This document shows positions 12,028-22,426 of a stretch of DNA of 64,000 nt, piece by piece (the first letter of the stretch is position 1; each line of letters starts with the position of its first letter). The notes under the pieces are model-generated. The model was given only the letters and a program-made list of their open reading frames with translations. It was not told the origin of the DNA and ran no database searches. The position numbers were made by a program, and so were the translations under genes. The DNA is from Eucommia ulmoides (Eukaryota > Streptophyta > Magnoliopsida > Garryales > Eucommiaceae), in contig CM028326.1 of NCBI GenBank assembly GCA_016647705.1, positions 28,159,401-28,223,400 on the forward strand, in the 5' to 3' direction.

Positions 12028-13197
12028 TGATCACTCAAATTTAATACCCTATTTAAGCGTAAAATATTGTAGTATAGTATGCTTAACTACATGTGTGGAA
12101 CCACAAGGATCGATTTTGTAATTATTGATTTTTTTATTATTTTTCTTTCCTTGGAGGAAACGAATTTTAATTTTGATTTTTTTAATAAAAGAAAAATAAA
12201 ACTAAATCTACAAACAAAAGAAAATAGAATACAAGGTTAGGGATTGTGAGTGTAGTATTTTGAGTATTATGTTGTTCTTGTATTTTCTATTTAAATCATA
12301 TTTGTATAAACGAGTGTTTCAAACTACAAGCCGAAACTACTCAGAAAAATATGGATTGTTATTCTTCGGCATGATCTATCTTCGGTATTTTATTCCTACA
12401 CTACACTAATCTAATTAATCTAAGGTGAATTAAAATTTAGGCATAAATCACCCAGACCAATAATCAATCCCCAAGAAAACTATTGTGTGACCATTAGATC
12501 TAGACCACAAGTACAAGATCTAATATTCTACTAGTAATTGGATCTATACCAAGATCTCTACAAGAACATCTTGGCAATAAATCCAATCACAATAATACGA
12601 AAGTAAGAATGAGATTCTTGTAACACAAAATCCATCAATAAAATAGATAATACAATATTACATAATATCAAAAGAATAAAACTAAAACTATGTACAAGAC
12701 TACGCTAAACTCTCGGCCAAGTAAAAGACACAAAACAAATCGATGTCCCCCCACTCATTGGTCTGGTTGCTCCCATAAATACATGAAGCCCCCATGTGCA
12801 AGAAATGAAAAAAGTGACCAAAAAAAATAACTTGGGTCAAGAAAAGGGGTTGCACCGTTTTGAATAAAAGTGGACAAATGGACAAGATGGAACAAATAGA
12901 TATATTGTTCATTAACACGCATGCTATCTTTCACGGTACTATTCACGCATGTGGATCCTATTCACAGTACTGTTCACGCATGCGGATACTATTCATGCAT
13001 GCGTGGGTACTGTTCACACTTGTGTTCGGTTCGCCGTGGTTTGTTCATTTTTCGCCCGTTTTGCTCCAAATTAACACCACTTTGTTTCATTTTCAGAAAC
13101 CTACAAAAACAACTCAATTTCTAATAGTTTAATTTATTCAAAAGATTAATAAAACTTAGTTTATTGGTATTAGATCGCACAAAATGTGGTGCGATCA
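12028..13197 (-). repeat. LTR of Athila/Tat-like element (about 1170 bp)
   Basis: Bounded by TGATCGCACC (minus strand, start at 13197) and GAGTGATCA (ending 12028), directly followed by the primer site. It has no ORF of note. At 12930-13020 there are repeated TACTGTTCACGCATG-like units, also seen in other LTRs of this window (33590-33775, 38665-38830). A matching LTR on the left was not found, so the element is truncated there. Confidence 0.7.
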
Positions 13198-13614
13198 AGC
13201 GGCCCTCGAGCATATGCCCATTCGAAGTGGTCATAAGAACATCACGATCTTGAGGTGGCTCCTCAGGCGCTGTGGTCTGAAAAGCCAGTCCACCCTGAAC
13301 AGGGGGCAATGGCAAGCGCACGAAGAGAAATTATACATACGACTTGAACTCACCCATTTGGTGTTCAAGGAGATCAACTCGAGATGCTTCCACAGCTCTC
13401 GAGATCTGTCCCGCAACCCTAGGTGGCAAAGTAGATGGTACTGCCTGGTCCTGAAGAGGTAGTTATCCTTGTTGGTGGGAGCTAGGGGTGTGCCCTTGGA
13501 GTTCTCGACATGTCTTTTCTTTCTTCCATTCTGGGGCTATCTGTCCGACCAGACCTGATGATCATCCAGGCTCAGCTGAGTAGAGAGCAATGATCAGGGG
13601 AAGGCCTTTTACAC
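13198..13614 (-). mobile_element. Fragment of Tat-like element interior, gag start
   Basis: Minus-strand continuation from the primer site at 13615-13634. Broken frames include LPPRVAGQISRAVEASRVDL then LEHQMGEFKSYV and a stop, which looks like the N-terminal part of a gag. The fragment stops exactly where the neighbouring LTR begins (13197), suggesting that insertion interrupted it. Confidence 0.5.
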
Positions 13615-13634
13615 GGTTCCCACAGATAGCGCCA
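13615..13634 (-). other. Primer binding site of Tat-like element
   Basis: The minus strand reads TGGCGCTATCTGTGGGAACC. Its GGCGC(C)xTCTGTGGGAA form is typical of plant Ty3/gypsy Tat/Ogre-like primer sites. Confidence 0.65.
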
Positions 13635-13635
13635 A

Positions 13636-14291
13636 ACTATTGGTTTATAAAATTGATACACACCTCGAATATAGTCCACTCCAGTGACAGGTGTTTTTTT
13701 GTTAAGGTGGAGTCGGTGGTTAAAAATTCTTCACATGAGTTGTACTAGGTCCTGGGAGGACTGGCATGTTGTGCCCAGAGTCCTACTCCTCGAGGAGTGG
13801 TACTTGCAGAAGGCTCGGGCTGGGATTGTCTCAGGGAAGTCCCTTCAGCATAAAAATAAGAGCTCAGAGAGAACAGGTACAAAAATGCGTCAAATAAACA
13901 AATGAACTAAAAGCATTCGTGCGTAAAATAAAGCATACATCGGGCTTGTATAGACCCTAGTATATATAATCGTTGGAGATGATTAGTCGGGCTTAAACAC
14001 GATTAATTAGGTGAAACCATGTGTTTAGCCAATAATCCAAGACGTTTAGGAGATAATCACTGGGTCCCTGAAATTGGTTGTCCAGGGCACAGCGCAAAAC
14101 TCAGGGCGGCACGTCCCTGCGAAACACCGTGCTCCTCCCTGGGTGTAAAGAAGATTCCAATGAGGATTCGTGGTCAGTATATGCTCCAGCGTGGCAATGC
14201 ACATTCCAGGATGCGTCCATGTCACTACGAGAACGGACATGTGGCTAGTTCTCAGGTGTTGACTTAGTGGTGCCCGAAAATATCCTCATCA
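13636..14291 (-). repeat. LTR of Tat-like element (about 650 bp)
   Basis: Lies next to the primer site and starts TGATGAGGATATTTTCGGGC on the minus strand at 14291. It is GC-richer than its surroundings. Small ORFs on both strands (13684-13905, 14019-14267) show no domain. The exact 3' boundary (about 13636) is approximate. Confidence 0.55.
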
Positions 14292-14640
14292 ATTACCATT
14301 AAATTTTTATATATAAACATAATATACATAATGAACATTAAATTTACAGAAATTATAAAAATAATATATGGACATTAAATTTAGTATTATTACCCAAACA
14401 ATTAAATTAAATAAATAATATATATAATATACAAAAATTATGAAATTAAATTTACAAAAATTATAAAAATAATATATAGACATTAAATTCAATAATAATA
14501 TTAAAACATTAAATTTATAAAAATTAAATTAAAAAATAATATAAAAATAAAAATAAACATTAAATTTATGAAAATTATAAAAATAATACATAAACATTAA
14601 ATTTAATAATAATATCCAAACATTAAAATTCATGATAAAT
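14292..14640. repeat. AT-rich tandem repeat (ACATTAAATTTA units)
   Basis: Units built of ACATTAAATTTAnnAAAATTATAAAAATAATA recur about four to five times with periods of roughly 70-110 bp. No gene is present. Minus-strand ORFs across it are low-complexity Tyr/Asn/Phe translations of the repeat. Confidence 0.75.
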
Positions 14641-15491
14641 TGAAGAAATAATATTATTATTTTTTTCTTTTTCACAATATTAAGTTTTTTTTCTTTTAAC
14701 ACCCGTGCCGGATACACTAGTATATTAAAATGATATAATTTTTATAAAATTAATTCATTATAAATGCTTAGAAATTTTATTTTATTTTTAATTTGTACCT
14801 ATTTCATAATTAGTTGGTTATTAAAAAAGAGATTTGACTATTTTTCACAAAGAATAACATCATATAGTAAACCTAAAATTGGAAGCATATCCCTTGGAAT
14901 GAAGGAGAGCTCAACAAAGGCTGTTTATTTGCTCATGTTCATCTATGCCCTCAACCATCCTCCACTAATGGGTCGAATCAATCTACGGTTAAAAAATCAT
15001 TCTCATGTTGATCCATTCCCTCTTCCATTAATGCTTCCCTTATGTCTGAACAATCTGTCGTTACCAATTCCACCATTAATGGTCTAGCTTATAATCGCCC
15101 GTCTCCATGATGAATCTGCCGTTAGCAATAGTCATCCTCAGCTTCATTAATGGTATGTTCATGGATGCCTAATCTACCATTGCCAATGGTTCGCTAATTT
15201 TTCAGTTACAATTGCTCAAGCAATATGCTGTTCCAAACTCCTCAGCAGTTTGGCATTCTAATACCCAACAAATGCAGGCCAATTTCCAAATTCAATTATT
15301 TATGTATGTAAATTTTCTAATTCAATTATTGTGCTATATTTTTCTTATTGGTTTTCAAAATCCCATCTTAGGGTTTCTTCAGTTACACAAATCCATGATG
15401 GTTGCCTTCTTTCCACAACAAAGGCATCCTTCACATTCACAGTCCAATAAATGGAAGAGTTATGAACCAATTATTGTTGGTTTTGCTTTTA
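14641..15491. other. No identifiable gene; possible decayed coding fragment
   Basis: Between 14930 and 15480 the plus strand has short broken frames with Gln/Asn/Ser/Pro-rich peptides (for example SSAVWHSNTQQMQANFQIQL in one frame) and repeated TTAATGG/CCATTAATG words. It could be an exon remnant of a low-complexity nuclear protein. I cannot assign a family. It ends at the solo-LTR target site. Confidence 0.3.
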
Positions 15492-17018
15492 TGTCACGAC
15501 CCGTCCCGGAACCCGTCATCTCGAGGCTGGCGTGACTACAACTCTGACATCACCAATACCCAAAACAACCAAATGAAAGACAATATGTTCCCACCTCATA
15601 ATACAAACATTTAAATGGGGGACACACCCTTCCCAAATTTATATCTAACCAACAGTATTCCTCTATGAACCTTTTTACAGGTTCGTCTTGGACAGCTTCT
15701 CTCAAACACACCTCTATGACTCCATCACGCAGCTCTACCTAGTGCCAGTAGGGGACCGACTCCTAGCTGTTGTACCTGCGAGTGTACTGCCTTCTTAGTA
15801 AAACATTTTTAAAATATTAATACGTTCCAAATATTTTCACCATTTAGTATGGATCAAACACAGGTATTTAAGCAATGAAAATAAGCGCTATAGATAAGTT
15901 CTAGCCAGATTCATCTTAGTATAAAATCATACCAATTATCATAATAAATAATATGAAATAAATCAAGATACGTAACGCACCACATCTCAAACACACACCT
16001 CCAACACACACATACTGGCCAGCCCTAGTGATCGTTTTAACCTCACGATCGGGAGTTGCAACAGTACCGTAACATTCATAGGAATGCCTTCCTACGAAAT
16101 ATCCACACCCCTTTTTGGGGAGAAATACAATCCACACCCCTTACGGGGAAAAATATAATCCACACCCCTTTCGGGGAGAAATATAATTCACACCCCTTTC
16201 GGGGAGAAATATAATCCACACCCCTTTCGGGGAGAACAGCCATGACATCGTCAAAATCCAATACAATATCATCGAATCGCAACTCAATAAATATCACTTA
16301 CTCAAAATCGTCAAACCACCACGTCTACCACTTTTCTCAAACCAGCTTTTAAATTCGAAAATCATACTTTATATCTTCTTTTAAAGAAAACGTCTGATTT
16401 TATCAATTCCACTTTTCCACCATTTATTTTTAGAAAACCAGGCATTTTTAGAAAAATAGATGTTTCCTATTCTCTTTTTAAAAACGCCGTCTAATTTCAC
16501 CAAATCCAGCGGAAATTCATTTTCAGCTCCTTTTCGAAAACTATCGAAATTTAGTTTACCACCTTATTCAGATCGTGCGTGATCCATATCATTTATAAAT
16601 TCATACAGTTTAAATATTCACATATTTCATCATATACATTTGTAGAAAAATAGTTTGGCAAGAAGACAGTACACTCACCTCGATCTCCGTTTTGCACAAC
16701 TGACACTGCCTGCACTCTATCTGGACGCCAGTGCCTGCGAACCTAATAGTGGCAGAGTCTAAATTAATATCTTATCTAAAATATCCTAATCATGCAATGC
16801 CGGCCTTATATTCCGAATTGTTACTATTCTATGTACCACGTACTTAAAATTAATTAATCGTCACGAAATTATTATGATTTTTTGAGTTCGTAACACTAAC
16901 TAAGATTTAATTTAACGAGAATTAATAATCGATTGAAGTTTCACCTGTTTCCGAAACGTTTGGTGACCACGAGATGGGTTTTGGATTTTCCTGGGGGTGG
17001 TTTCCGCAATTTCCCCTT

Positions 17019-17052
<34 letters not shown>

Positions 17053-18356
17053 CTTCTTTCTTCTTTGCGTTCACTGTTTCTGTTCTTCTTCCTCCTTCCG
17101 ACAGCATCTGCCGCCGGCCACGTCCTCGCTCCTCCTTTATCAACCGTCGACGACCACTTTCCGTCCACCCACACTCTCACACACACTCACCGGCCAAACC
17201 AACAGTTACCCTCATACACCCACGTCCGGTGAACAGTATACACACATATACACACAGTGGGATCAACCGAAACACACACCCGTAAACGGCCGGATGAACA
17301 GGACACCCACACACAGAACACTTTTGCCGAACCAACCGAGCCGAACCTTCTTCTCTCTCTCGGACTTCTAGTTTCCGTGTCTGATACTCTCTCTCTCATC
17401 TCACCGATCGGCGGCCTCACCGTCGACGAAGTCCCCTCCGGCCCATGCCCACCGGCAACCACACCGGCGATCGCATACACACACACAACAGCAGCTGTAC
17501 ACCCCCCACATACCATCGCATGACCATTCCTGCCTCCGCTTCGTTTCAGTCGTCCGCCGGAACCGACCCTCGTCGCCGGCGAACCCTTCTCTCTCTTCCC
17601 TTGTCGCCGACCCATCTCTCTCTCTCTATTTTTCTCCGCCATCTTTCATCATGGTGATCAACTCACACAAACTCAGTTGATGACGAGCCGAACACATTAC
17701 CGAACGTTTACCGGACGACCGGCGACGATCACCACCACCTATGCCGAACCACCCTTTCCGTCGACCACCGCATGCCCGTGCACGCCCACAACCCTGTAAC
17801 CGAACACCCTGCCTCGCCGGCGATTACTTTTCAAACCCCAACTCCGGCCGGCTCTCGCTCTCTCTCTCTCTAGATTTTCGGATTTCTCAGGTTTTCGTTT
17901 TCTTTTTTTTTTTTTTTTTTTTTTTTTGATCATCGGATTCGGTTTTGATGAGGCGGTGCATGGAATTAGTGGATTCGAATTGTCTAAACATGCCACGTCG
18001 TTCTTCTTATCCGATTTCCTGCCGGCCTTCCCTCCGACCGAACGCTTGTGGGAATATGATGATGATAAAAAAATATTCATTAATTGCTCTTTCCTCCCCC
18101 TAATTTCCTTTAAACCCTGATTTTACTCCTTTTCAATTTTAAAAGTTTCTAACATTTTCAATTCCACCCCTGAATGTTTAATTTAAATGTTACATGTCAA
18201 TTTACTTCCCTAAATTGGGATTTACTATTTCTATATTTTCAATTTGACCCCTAGACTTTTTATTTGAATTTTTAATGGTCCTAGTTTCATCCGAATTTTC
18301 CCCATTACTTTACCACACCACTGAAATGACGTACTTGCTACGATTGCGGTCTTACA
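15492..18356 (+). mobile_element. Solo LTR (2865 bp) with 5-bp target duplication
   Basis: Starts TGTCACGACCCGTCCCGG and ends GCGGTCTTACA. It is flanked on both sides by TTTTA (15487-15491 and 18357-18361), the 5-bp duplication left by retroviral-type integration. No primer site, interior or second LTR is present, so it arose by recombination between two LTRs. It shares long homology with 1-2485 in opposite orientation. It contains the CCACACCCCTT repeats, several poly-T tracts (17019-17052, 17902-17928) and a GC-rich, pyrimidine-rich part (17080-17870) with many small ORFs that I consider non-genic. Confidence 0.9.
16098..16240 (+). repeat. Five ~31-bp tandem repeats inside solo LTR
   Basis: Units TCCACACCCCTTTCGG plus GGAGAAATATAA repeat five times with few changes. 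They are the reverse complement of the repeats at 690-985 and 1714-1820, so copy number differs between family members. Confidence 0.9.
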
Positions 18357-18483
18357 TTTTATCTCTTCCCCTTCTTTCAATTTCAAGCATATAAATATAT
18401 AAAAACTTTTAGCTGGTTTTGCTTCGTTGGTTTTTTTGTTGATCTATAGGTTGTTTACTGAACTTGAGATTGAAACGTCAACG

Positions 18484-19209
18484 ATGCTATTCAACCAGCT
18501 CAAGGTTTGATATTCTCTGCGTTTTTTTTTCTTCTTCTGGATTTTGGTTATTGAAGTTGTTTGTCTATGCGAGCCGTTTTGCGTTGCCATTGACGGAAAA
18601 CTCATAATTGAACTGCTCTGAACCTTTGAAAACAGACGGCACAACCATTTTTCATACTAACATATCCCAATGTGATTTAATCCGAGGAGCACGTCCTCTG
18701 TATGGCCAAGCACATTAAAGGCAATCACCTCGATGTACCCTCTCTCTCTATCAAAATAGAAGTGCTAAATTTTGACCACAATTTGTTTCTTATTTCCTAT
18801 CCCTGATTGATAGATTATAACTTCATGTGTAATTGAGATTTCATTTGTGTTGTTTCAAGATTTGGATTGCAATTGGTTTTCAAATCGAGCTTTGACAAAG
18901 CTAATCGAACATCTTCTAAATCATTTCGAGGGCTAGGGCTCACTAAAGGCTTGAAGGCATTAGAACTTAAAATATGAATGTTCTACTATATTCTAATTTG
19001 TCATTTTAGTATCTATACAACATTACATGAATGCACGAGAATTTTTTGATGTCCCTGACAAAAAAAATAGGGCAATACAAATTTATAACTACATCCATAT
19101 ATGAATCCACAAGGCTGCAAATTCTTATTTCTCATTGTTGCAGATCCTTGAAAAGGTTAAAGTAGCATATGATGAACCCATAATAACTGATGTGCATGAA
19201 AGTGTACAG
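18484..19209 (+). pseudogene. KDSA: KDO-8-phosphate synthase pseudogene, first four exons
   Basis: Four exon remnants in order and orientation match the N-terminal third of plant 2-dehydro-3-deoxyphosphooctonate aldolase, the enzyme that condenses phosphoenolpyruvate with arabinose-5-phosphate to make KDO-8-phosphate for pectin rhamnogalacturonan II. Exon 1 (18484-18504) gives MLFNQLK with an intact GT donor. Exon 2 (18636-18720) gives TAQPFFILTYPNVI, stop, SEEHVLCMAKHIK: the stop TAA is at 18678-18680, where the family has Glu. Exon 3 (about 18860-18956) gives [20 protein letters not shown] then LGLTKGLK. Exon 4 (19144-19209) gives ILEKVKVAYDEPIITDVHES then VQ. Donor sites after exons 2, 3 and 4 are GC, GC and CT. 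The original start ATG may be the ATT upstream. Retained introns show it came from a genomic duplicate, not retroposition. Later exons, which hold most of the TIM barrel, are absent. Confidence 0.85.
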
Positions 19210-19344
19210 CTAAACAATTTTTCTTATTGTTTCACACATTATTTCTTTCCTTCTTGATGAGATTTGAACCCGTTTTGTCGCCCTTCAATGGAATATTGTA
19301 CTATTTTATTTTTTTTCAATTATTCAATTTATGAATTGTTAAAA

Positions 19345-19760
19345 ACACTTCGGCACCATTTGGTAATTGTTTATGTTTTTTTGGTTCTATTTCCAATAAA
19401 CTGGGATGGGATGTTAATTCTGTTTCTGTTCTGGAGTATTCAGAAATAGAAATATGTTCATTAACGAACATTATTTTAAAACTGTTTCTTTTAATTTATG
19501 AGAATAGAAATAAGAAACACGTTTGGCTGCAACATTTGTTCTTTTTTTTTCTTTACATGTATAGTGGCCCTGGCGGGGTAGGATTGGCCAGCGAGATTAT
19601 AGTGGGAATAGTTTTGTGGGAGTGAATAGGAATCGACAATTTTTTATTTTATTTTTATTTTATAATTTATTTGTTTCTCAGACTCTTTAAAGAATTCAGG
19701 AAATAATTCCCATTTATTTCCAAAATTTTGGGAACAGATTTGTGTTTACTAAACGTGTTT
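19345..19760. repeat. Dispersed MITE-like repeat, copy 1
   Basis: Shares ACTGGGATG, TTGTTCTTTT, AATTTATGAGAATA and CAAAATTTTGGGAA blocks with 40832-41285 and 43517-43935. It begins CACCATTTGGTAATTG. The right end is diverged and its boundary is approximate. Confidence 0.6.
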
Positions 19761-21600
19761 CTGTACATCAATCTCAAATAAGTATGAAATCGTTGTCAAT
19801 GTGAGCATATGCACGCCATGGGATGGGATGAGAGTTGAAGGCAATCTTTTATGTATCACCCGTAGTTCTTTGTTTTCTTAGTGATTTTTGTAAGTAAAAT
19901 TCTTTAGAAAAGCAACTTTGTTGCTTCCAAGCGGCTAAGTTATATTTTAGAAATAATTTTGTCTTCTTTTACCATTCTCCAAAATCTCAATTGTGTTAAA
20001 CAATGGAGCTCCTTCAATCCTAACCGAACCACAAAATCACAATCCTAAAGCATAATAGAATCAGGCAATTATACACATCAAAGAGGGAAAAAATAAAGAT
20101 AAAAAAGTATAAAACTTATTTTATAAAATAACATAGTAAGTCATATAAAGTAAAAAGTAGAAACACAATAATATGATAAATTGAAAACTACCTACAGTGA
20201 ATTAAAGAAGAAAACCATACACCCTTAGAAAAATTACCCTTTCAAAACAACTAATCACACATCTTCCTAAACAATAAAAGGATCATAATTAATTGCAACA
20301 TGAGATAAGAACGCCATTACTCTACACCTTTGAGACATAACAAGCAAAACCATTGGTCCAACAATTGTACTGTGTGTTGATAGATTATGACTAAAGAATT
20401 AAATCGTTTTTAAGAAAACAGAGAGACCTAAAAACAAATTTCAGTATTCTCCCTAATTTTTGCACAAGGACAAACATACACTTACGATTCTCTTAGATTT
20501 AAACATTTTTTTATAAAAGAATCAAATACGTATTTTTTGACTTATTTATATTTAATCAATAAATATGTTATTTTCGTTGTATTTTGTTAATTGTTTCCCG
20601 TTGAAACCAAAAGCTACCTTAGAGTTGGGGTGTGGATGGTATTAGCCAAATTTCACTAAATGCTTCATATCAAACTTCGAATTCCAGATTAATATATGGA
20701 AAAAATTATGGTTGTCTTCCATAAAAACATTGTTTCCATCCTTTCATAGATTTGTTTTGAATATTTTTAGATATCTATTATTATTTGAATGTTCAACGTG
20801 AGGTTTGTTTTAGGCCCAATTAGTTTCTTGTCTGTATTCTCATATTTCAATGTTTGGTCTTAGAAAACTTTGAGTTGAAGCAAACATGTACGAAGAAAAT
20901 AAATGTTTTTCCTCACACCCACTTTGCTATTTCGGGATTGTACCACTGTTCTGAAAAACACACACATTGCTTACTATTCAAACACAGTCAAAAAATTTAA
21001 AGTACAATAATTAAATATTGAATCTCTCTTCATATACTTATGAGAATTATCGAAAATTGTAATTTTATTTGTTATTCTAAAAAATTTTTTTTTTTATTTT
21101 TTTTTTTTTTTGTTCACTGTTCTGTTTCCATATTCAAATTCTTTAAAAACAAAAAAAACAAAAAAAAAACTGATGTGCTCAAATTTCACTATTGTATTGT
21201 TTAAGTTATCTACCAAATAATGACTTTACTACAAATACTTAAGATTCAAAGTAAAAAAAATAATCATTTTTTTACTAGAAATGTAAGTATTTTTTTACAA
21301 ATTAAACAAAATTCAACATCATACCACTATTTTACACTACATTAGTTGTAGTACATTTTTCAAATACTTTAGAATAACATTACTTAAAAACAAAAACAAA
21401 TAGCCAAAACAAAAACCAAAAAAAAAATATGTTAAAAAAAATAATACAAAATTAGATTAAATTATTATATTATAACAGGACCTTTTTCTTTGTAGAATAT
21501 GAATACAAAAATGAAATCACAAATGCACCTCTTTTTTAAAATTCATATTACAACAATATTCAATCCAAGATAAGAGCAATAAATTCTAGGTACAATGGAT
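19761..21600. other. AT-rich intergenic DNA, no gene seen
   Basis: No long ORF, RNA gene or clear repeat boundary. It contains several poly-A/T runs, the longest near 21085-21111. Confidence 0.6.
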
Positions 21601-21619
21601 AGGAGGTCCTATATTTAAC

Positions 21620-21936
21620 CTCTAATTGGTCAAAAGTCCTACATGTGGTAAAAACTTTTGATTTAGTCCCATCTCTTTTAAAAACGCGGAAGCTTTACTC
21701 ATGTGATAATCACACGTTAGTTACATATAACTATTTTTTGTGTAATATCACTGTAACTATTACAAGTAACTAATTTATTTTTTTATTTTTTATTTTTTTT
21801 TCAGTTACATATTCTAATAATATATAACTAAAAAATATGTAACTAAAAAGTTTAATATTTTTCAGTTACATGTTTTAATAATATGTAACTTTTTAGTTAC
21901 ACGTCTTTGATATGTAATTAAAAAGAACGTCACAAA

Positions 21937-21976
<40 letters not shown>

Positions 21977-22240
21977 AACATGTAACTAATATTATATAAA
22001 CATATATAACTAAAAATACTCAAATAGGTGTGAAAAGTAACAATTATGAAATTATAACTAACATTAGTTACATGTAACAGAATTCGCTATAAAAATCGAA
22101 TGTACTCACTAAAAGACTCCCTACAATCCCTGCAATATTCCTACAATTCCTGCAATGCGGAACTAAAACACAAGTAGAATCTAACTTAAAGGATTAAATC
22201 AAAATCTAATAACACAAAATAATTTTTCACCAATTAGACT
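21620..22240. mobile_element. Candidate MITE with long imperfect terminal inverted repeats
   Basis: The left side CTCTAATTGGTCAAAA then TTTTGATTTAGTCCC is matched, inverted, by the right side reading (reverse complement) GTCTAATTGGTGAAAA then TTTTGATTTAATCC. The interior has many GTTACATGTAACT-like words, partly palindromic, and a TA microsatellite at 21943-21973. Target duplication is not resolved. Confidence 0.5.
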
Positions 22241-22426
22241 TTAAAAAAAAAAAAAAAAAAAAAGGATTTTTCACCAATTTTCTCTAATTTCTATTTTAAC
22301 TCCATAAATTTAATATATATTTTTACCATAATTGAAGACAAAAACTTACCAAAAAAAAAATCATTCAATATTTCCAAAATTGATAGTAATACATAATTCA
22401 CTGAAAAAATTAACTCAAAAATTAAA

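Noticed and set aside
14764-15535. Plus-strand ORFs of 107 codons before the solo LTR
   Set aside because: No domain; peptides look like low-complexity remnants, with the better-looking segments in different frames. Recorded as an unassigned fragment.
16922-18120. Numerous ORFs of 60-150 codons in the GC-rich half of the solo LTR
   Set aside because: All six frames are partly open in pyrimidine-rich low-complexity sequence, and the segment is LTR by its boundaries and homology to 1-2485.
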